A DNA stretch of 64,000 nt, taken from Caprella mutica (Eukaryota; Arthropoda; Malacostraca; Amphipoda; Caprellidae). Below the pieces are notes generated by a model. That model was not told where the DNA came from. It saw only the letters and a list, made by a program, of their open reading frames with translations, and made no database searches. The position numbers and the translations under genes were made by a program. Each line of letters begins with the position of its first letter. Position 1 is the first letter of the stretch. Shown in pieces: positions 27,601-36,600 of this stretch. The DNA lies in the NCBI GenBank assembly GCA_947561585.1, contig CANNZV010001183.1:62001-126000 (forward strand), read 5' to 3'.

Positions 27601-30600
27601 ATTAACCTGTACTATCTTCCAAATACTATTTGTGTGTAATGTTAACAACTTTCTGGCTTCTTTTTATTCGTAAGAAGACGTTTTGTAAACACTTTTTGGG
27701 TCGTTCTATTGAGTCAATTTCATTAAGTAATATCATTTTTGTCCTTTTGGGAACCTATTTATTCGATTTTTTCACAGAGGAATAATGATTTACTCTAGAG
27801 ATCACGATTACATAAGAAAATTTGAATGAAATTAATACTTTTGGCAAAAAATACCGATTTTAGTAAATTGCAAACACTTTTGACCCGCACTGTAGTTTAA
27901 TGTATCATAACATTTTTCCAGTCTAGAGAACTGTTAATTTTGAAGTACTTTGTTCTTGAATAGGTATGTACGAGAGATACCTACTAAGTATTCGTATTTT
28001 TTCTTCTAATGAATCTTAGAAAGAGTGGAAATTGAAAGTGAATATTTCTTATACAGTTAATTATGAAGTGAATACTTGAAAATATCTTTTCTGTTAACTG
28101 TTACATGTTTAAAAGCCTTAGCATCGTCCTACTGTTATGTCCCTATGAGTAATATGAGTAATATGAGTAATATGAGTGATGTATTCACACCCGCTCCCCC
28201 CTCCCATCAGTTCCACCATCTTCTCCTCCGTTCCCGGGGGAAAAGTAGTCTTAAATGACAGCCCTAATAATAATAGATGACGACGATGGCGCTCTCAGCC
28301 AATTCTACTGAGGTATAATGTGACAAATACACACTTGGAATTTGGAGGAAAACTTAGTGAGTGACTTGAGGGTATTGGGAATGAATATGTGAGAACAATA
28401 AATGTGATGAGTTGTGAACAATAAATGTGATGAGCTGAGAACAATAAATGTGATGAGATGAGAACAATAAATGTGATGAGATGTGAACAATAAATGTGAT
28501 GAGATGAGAACAATAAATGTGATGAAATGAGAACAATAAATGTGATGAGCTGAGAACAATAAATGTGATGAGGTGAGAACAATAAATGTGATGAGCTGAG
28601 AACAATAAATGTGATGAGGTGAGAACAATAAATGTGATGAGATGTGAACAATAAATGTGATGAGATGAGAACAATAAATGTGATGAGATGTGAACAATAA
28701 ATGTGATGAGATGAGAACAATAAATGTGATGAAATGAGAACAATAAATGTGATGAGCTGAGAACAATAAATGTGATGAGGTGAGAACAATAAATGTGATG
28801 AGCTGAGAACAATAAATGTGATGAGGTGAGAACAATAAATGTGATGAGATGTGAACAATAAATGTGATGAGATGAGAACAATAAATGTGATGAGATGAGA
28901 ACAATAAATGTGATGAGATGAGAACAATAAATGTGATGAGGTGAGAACAATAAATGTGATGAGATGAGAACAATAAATGTGATGAAATGAGAACAATAAA
29001 TGTGATGAGCTGAGAACAATAAATGTGATGAGGTGAGAACAATAAATGTGATGAGCTGAGAACAATAAATGTGATGAGGTGAGAACAATAAATGTGATGA
29101 GATGTGAACAATAAATGTGATGAGATGAGAACAATAAATGTGATGAGATGAGAACAATAAATGTGATGAGATGAGAACAATAAATGTGATGAGGTGAGAA
29201 CAATAAATGTGATGAGATGTGAACAATAAATGTGATGAGATGAGAACAATAAATGTGATGAGATGAGAACAATAAATGTGATGAGTTGTGAACAATAAAT
29301 GCGATGAGATGAGAACAATAAATGTGATGAGATGAGAACAATAAATGTGATGAGTTGTGAACAATAAATGTGATGAGTTGTGAACAATAAATGTGATGAG
29401 TTGTGAACAATTGTACGATATCATAGCAGTTTTATTCTGAGTTAAAGGGACAATAAACTAAAGTTTTTCTCCCACCAAATTGCCCCTCAATCGATTCGAA
29501 ACATTTAATTAAGTAATTGTTCTGTTATTTGTAACTCCTTTATAAAAAAAAACATAATTTAAAGTGGTGCTTTCACGCGGATTTTTTTAGTGTGATGATT
29601 GTTCTAAACTGTCTATGAAAAGGCACAGCTATTATTAGTTTGATAATGTATTATTGGTTTTGTGTATTATTGCCTTATGTATTATTTCAATTTATTCTTT
29701 TCAATGTATTATTGGTTTAGTAGAGTGCAGAATAAATCTAATTGAGACTGTTTTATACCTATGTAAAGGCCAGTTTTCCGAATGATCTGCAAGCATTCAA
29801 TTGGGTGACAACTCCGCGTACTAAATTATCGATAAAACTATAAATATTTATTGCAACAAAGATCCATATTCCAGTTGAATGCATTCCCATTCCTGTTTAA
29901 TTGACCTCTAACTACATTTTCATGTAAAAAGGGAATCCTTTTAGTGAGTGAATGGACTTTTGAAAGTGATTTCAATTTCGACAAATAATATCTTCTATAA
30001 TAGTTTTACAATTTCAAATAAAGTCAATAAAATGTTTAATAACACTGAATGGTTAATAAATGGCTGTATAAAATTATTAGTTATATATGACATAACTAAT
30101 GGGTTTGAGTTTGTATTTCTTGCTTTATATTTTAAGTGTTACAATAACTTTGAACTTTTTACAAGTTTTCTGATATTTTTAACTACAGGGTGTCCGCAAA
30201 GAAAGTAACCGATTTAAAAGGACTATAATTTGTAAACTGAAATAGGTTTCATTTAAAAGAATAGAATCTCAAATTTAATAATATATCGTTCATTTGTATA
30301 GAGGATATATAGGCACATCTGTAGAGCTCCAATTTCATTAGCGGTTTATCATCCCAAGAAAGGTGGAATAGAGAAAATTTATTTTACGCCAAATTTACTT
30401 TCGGTTAAAAGTCACTAATATCACTAATAGTAAGTCTTACATCTACTTACTTATAAAAAAAGTCACTAATATCACTAATAGTAAGTCTTACATCTACTTA
30501 CTTATAAAAAAAGTCACTAATATCACTAATAGTAAGTCTTACATCTACTTACTTATAGAAGTACTCTATTTATTACATGGAGATATGGAGTAGAATGTAA

Positions 30601-33600
30601 TAGTAAATCATAATATAAATATAAAAATAGAAACAGTTTGTTCAAGAAGGATCTTGGTTCTAGAAAATTCTATAATATGAAAAATTAAAATTTATTGTAT
30701 TTAATTAATTATATAAATTATACAGGTTTAATTTACAATTAGGCCTAATTAATTTGATATATTAAAACTCCTTTCAATACCTAATGTACAAATAGGAAGT
30801 TAATTTAGCTATGAGGTACATTGGCTGAAGTTAAGTTGAAATATGAGTGTGCAGGAGATACATATATGGGAAATAATAAATTTGACTATAATAGCAATAT
30901 GTAGATTTTAAATATAATCTACATTGCATGCAGACTAATTATTTTATTCAATTTTACATTTAGTTAATTTATTGTAAATTAATTATCAAGTTTTGCTATT
31001 AATGAGCTAGTTTGAATTTTGTCACATTATTTTTTATGCAAGAATACAAAAAAATTAAACTTAATTTTATTGCACAGCGTCGAGTTGTACCACGCAATGA
31101 GATTTTCACCTGTTGGTGAATTAATCAGAAACATACCTGCTGTACAAGCATGGCTATAAAAAATGAATAACAGAAAACATGACAAGGAAATAAAAAAAGT
31201 GATTGTGTGCTACAGAGCTTTGCATGTCAACAGTAGACATCACAATAATTATTCACCTGCCTTGCTGTTAACATCTGATTAGCAGATGAGGTGTGGAGGA
31301 GAGTTACGTGAAGGGAAAATAAGACAACTCTAAAACTGACAACAGTTTTATTTCTACACCACGATTCTCTATGAAAATTTGAATGGTATGTCTAGATAGC
31401 TTGAGTTTGTGAATACATATTCAATTTATCAAAATGAAAAATATACTTTAAAAGATGTAGATTTAGAAATAAAATGTTATTTTAGTAATTACATTTTTTT
31501 ATTGCATATATGTATTACATTGAATCAATTTTTTATTTCACTATGATTTATTTCCAATACTGCATAATGCTAGTGTATTGAATGTTCAATAGCCTTCATT
31601 ATTAGTATCTTGTAACATTTTATTATCTTACAATTTAAAACTTGAACGTTATTGAAAACTCTTACAATTCATCAAATTGACTCCTATTGGTAGTCAAATA
31701 AATATTCAATTATTTTATTCGAATAACCGTAATAGAATCTACTCACATTAAGTTTTATTGTTATTGAGGTAAAACTGAGATAGGCATCTAAGACTGTTAT
31801 AGAAGTGAGCAATCATCCTATACAGTATAATTCCTCTATAGTGAACTCCTATATAGTGAACTCCTATACATTTTAACTCCTGTATAGTGAACTCCTATAC
31901 AGTTTAACTCCTCTATAGTGAACTCCTCTATAGTGAACTCCTATATAGTGAACTCCTTTATAGTGAACTCCTCTATAGTGAACTCCTGTATAGTGAACTC
32001 CTCTATAGTGAACTCCTGCATAGTGAACTCCTATATAGTGAACTCCTGTATAGTGAACTCCTGTGTTGTGAACTTACCTCTATAGTGAACTCCTCTATAG
32101 TGAACTCCTATATAGTGAACTCCTGTATAGTGAACTCCTCTATAGTGATCATATTTAGTTAAGTCTGCCACAAATAATTAGAAGTTTTATATGAATCTCT
32201 ATATAGTAAATTAATTATATTTCATGAAACAGGAGTTCTACCTGTACAACTCCTCTATAAAGAAGTCATGTGTAGTGAACCATTCTGTATTTTAGAGTTC
32301 TGAGATATAAAACAACCTGTATAATGAATTTATTTGAAAAAGAAAGAAAATATTTTGTGGCCATTAAAACGCAAATTTCTATTAATCTCCTCAATCCTCT
32401 ATAGTGAAGCAAACTCTCTATAGTGAAATAGTTGTAGTTCACTATAGAGGAGTGATAGTGTAAAATGAAAATGAAACATCTATTTTTTGAGTATTTAAAT
32501 ATACTAAATATTAATATTCCTGTTTATTAGCTCTGTTATAAAAGTTAATTTTTTTATTTATTTTAATTATTGATTAATATTTAATATTTAATATAAGTAA
32601 TGACATATAAAAAAAGTTAGTTTTCGCTTGAAAGATTCAGTAAAAAAATAAAAATAAAATTCTATAAGTTAATTTTTACAGCAACCATAACTACGTTAAA
32701 AATATAATAATAAAAATAACATAATCATGTCCAACTAAACAGGAACTTATTTTTATAGAATATTTCTCTCTTTAAAATTTTCCATAAAATAAATAACATA
32801 AAACAATTATAATTAATAAAATAGAAATTTTACCATTTAAATGTTATACAGTATAATCTATTAAAAAAGTCATCCATATCCTTTTATCGCATCCTCAACT
32901 ATTAATCAATATCTAATTGATTAATTAGTATTCCATAGATAAAATAAGTCAAAGAAATATTAATGAATGGAGTCGATATATAAAGCTAAAGATATTATAG
33001 ACAGACTTTGTTATTTATAATAAATTGAAACACAGATAAATTATATAATAAATATTATAATGAATATAATAAATATAATAGAAATATAATAAACATTTTA
33101 AAATATAATAACTATTCTAAAATATAATAAATAAACAATAACTATTCTAAATATATTATTAAAAAGAATTTAATATCCTAATTATACTATTTTCCCTAAA
33201 GTGGCCAATACTAATACAACATTGAATTGAAGTTTCTGTGATTTAATTTGTTCGAATCCATCCACAGGTGGGCTCTCACGGCAATGACGAGTTCCGAATC
33301 CTCTCCTCTGGCTTCAGTAAAGTCATTTACCGGGAAGACAACGCTTCTATCAACCACATTTCACTGGCCGGGTTGCTGCCGTCAACCCAGCACTATATGA
33401 CCTATGACGGGTCAACCACCCACCCTGGATGCTGGGAAACAACCACCTGGTTGATAATGAACAAGCCCTTATACATCACACGGAGAGAAGTGAGTTTGGA
33501 GAGTGTTTGGAATGTGTTGGTTGGTATGCATTTCCATGAAGTATATTGATAATGGTTTGAATTTTAGGTAATGAGTGAACATTATTATTATTAGGTCACA

Positions 33601-36600
33601 TAATTTCAACAAGGTGAAATTATTTAGAGAGTGTATAGTTAAAACTAACTATACAATTAATATACTAACTACGTAGTTAATATATTAACTATATAGTTAG
33701 TATATTAACTATATTATTAACACTAATCACTCTCCGGTGTTTTTAAGTCAATAGAAATGACAGTCAAACAACTACCGCATTTTAAAATATGAACTATGAA
33801 ACAATGAGTGACACAGTGACATTGTGACATTGTGACACAGGGACATTGTGACAAGGTGACATTCTGACAGAGTGACATTTTTTAGTAGCAGCATAATATT
33901 TGACAGGAAGTATCAAGTTTTAGTCTAATTTCCATTTGTTTCCATCACAGTTGGATTCTCTGAGGCAACTGTACCAAGGCGACAGAACACTCAGAAAAAC
34001 AAAGATGGCGAACAACTTCCGGCCTGTGAAGCCGCTACACCACCGAACAGTTAGGACGAACATAGACTTCACCAACGCGTTTAGGAACAAAGACTGTCCT
34101 TCCATGCACCGGGAGATGTTCTATGAAGGTTTGTCACGAGAAATTTGGTGGGAAAGTAACTAATGTTCCTGGGATATTAAGGGAATAACCCAGGGCAGAA
34201 AATTAGATTCATGAGATATTCCCCTAATATCCCAGGATTAAATTCTTGTTGCCTGGATAGTGAAATCCTATGAAAAATAATATGGATTGGAGAAAGGATC
34301 GATTTTAGAACTATTTTCATCTTCAGTCTTGACGTAAATAGATCACTAATAATTTTTTCCTCCCAAATTGTTATCACGATTTTTCTATTATAATTTTTCG
34401 CTGTTAAAACATTCCGTTTTGATTTTTAATAGAAAGGTAACATCTTTTTGTAACAAGAACTTGGAAGCAATTTTACCTGTAGCGTATTATTTCCTCAGGC
34501 CCAAGCGTAAGATCTCCATGTGACAGTTTAGCTAATCCATCACATTGTGGTCTGTACGACTTCTATCCATTCACAGTAGAGCAGAAACATGGATTCGTAC
34601 AATTAGATTCTGTGAAATGCAATTCTCAAACAATTCACATTCAGCAGAATAAAAGTGATAATATACATGCAAGAGGCTTCAGAGTGTACAAGGATAATTA
34701 TAGAGTTAATTAATTACCAAAAGAAAGATACAGTTAAGAAAATGATTTTTAAATAAAAATATATTAAACAGTTTTAATAAAATAGTCAAGATACAAATGA
34801 ATGCTCATAAAAATCTCATAAAACAATTGAATATAAATTCTTACAATTAATAATATTTAAAGAAATAAATGTCTGTGAGCCACCATCTAACCTTTCGTTA
34901 TTTTAAATTACCTAATTTGTCGCAGTATTTGAATTCCAGGAGGATATACTAACTATAATAAGGACTCCGCTGGCTTCTATTATTTACTCATGATTAATAG
35001 GAAAAGGATAAAGATATCGCACCAAATAATAGAAGCCAAGAATTACCTTATAATATATATCGAATTATTTATTTCTACAATATCTAGACCAATTAATTGA
35101 AGATTTGGAATCACGTTCTTCTTCGATTCTTACAAATTTGATTTGATTTCAAATTAAATTACTTGAATCTTTAATTCAAAGAATGTATGAGTTAAATTAA
35201 TTAATTTATTTTTCCTTTTCCAGTTACACGAGCGTTTTTGTATCGTTTTCAACGCTCCAAAAGCGTCACATAACATGGATACATATGAAATGGGTTTACC
35301 AATATTTTCCTCGGGCTCAAAAACGCTGTACAGAAACGCTCGTGTGACGTGACGGCAGAGGATACATGGTGTGCAGACAATTACTTGGCTATCATTTAAG
35401 CAAGCAAGCGCAGGGTCTGTTCTTTCTTAATGACAGCCTGTAATCTCCGGCTTAGAGTCCTCAGAGAAAATTGATAACTGAATCGCGCCAACCCTTCCAT
35501 GTCTCAGATAGGGTCTTTTGGGGCTCTATAGGTGGCCCAGAGGGTCTGTAGGCGCTAGTCCAGGGTAGGATATTAAAAAATAACAAGGGGCTTAGGAAGA
35601 TAATCATACTGGAAGCAAGAGATCAAGGATGGCAGAGTGCAAGGGTTGTTATACAGAAAAGTAATTATTTATTATCCTGTCAGCGAAGATTATTATACAG
35701 TAAATTATGAAAGATTAGGACCGGCTTTATTTGGAAGACTATCATTGGGATTTTAATTACAAAATTAGGAGGCTATTTCTAGGAGTTTTGAACTTAGAAT
35801 TTCAGTAATAGGAAGTAAAACAAATCACAAACTATCAGGCTTAATAAATATCTATAATTGTGTATATCGTCTTTCAACATAATTTTGAAAGTTCCATTCA
35901 ATTTTCATTGTTTAGATTGTTTTAGATTATAAAACAATAATAAATGTTAATACAAATAACTTAAATAGTCAATATCTATTGAATTCTTCACTGGAAATTT
36001 AACTTTTATAATTTAAAGTAACAATAAAAGTTATTTTAGCATCAAAATTACTTAATATTTCTTGATCAGTTATATTTGAATTTTCTCCAAAGAAACACTG
36101 CAATATCTAGGTAGCATTTTTCTGTTTCGCTGAAATCTCAAACCTAACTAATAAAATTTATATCCATTCAAAATTAGAGTAAAGATATTTATAGAATATG
36201 ATGCTACAAAATTTTCTGCAAACTTTACGAAAAACTATTTCTTGAAATTGGTTTATCTTTTATTTATCAATTTTATGACGGATGAACTATATTTTAACTT
36301 TACGTGGTATTCATATTAACTTATTTTGCCTGCTTATTATTGATTTTTATTTTATAAACTTAATATTAGTCGATAGATTGGATGACAAACAATGAAAAAA
36401 TAAGTAATTTTGGTAAACTCCTAGTTTAGTTGACCCTATCCAAGGGTATATTACTATATAATATATAGGGATATTAAAATCATATCTTAAATATATTTAT
36501 TGAGATTTAGGATCCGTTAAAAAGACTGTAGAATGTTCAAATGGCACGGTTTACAAAATGGAAACATTTTCTTGAATAGTTGATATGTATTATATATAGA

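Larger units (their letters stand above)
24007..33267 (+). other. CARP intron 4 (about 9.3 kb)
   Basis: It holds a Tc1-like element, the 23-bp array, a 51-bp repeat and the second 15-mer array. The stretches 24007-25175, 25340-26287, 27893-28384, 29411-30407, 30557-31826 and 32148-33267 are AT-rich with nothing recognised. Short open frames there (24195-24428, 29948-30208) look random. Confidence 0.8.

Noticed and set aside
28295..29424. Three overlapping frames of about 360 codons on the minus strand
   Set aside because: A 23-bp unit without stops keeps all frames open; all encode the same cyclic peptide. Not genes.
30187..30215. ACAGGGTGTCCGCAAAGAAAG resembles a transposon terminus
   Set aside because: No matching inverted end was found nearby.
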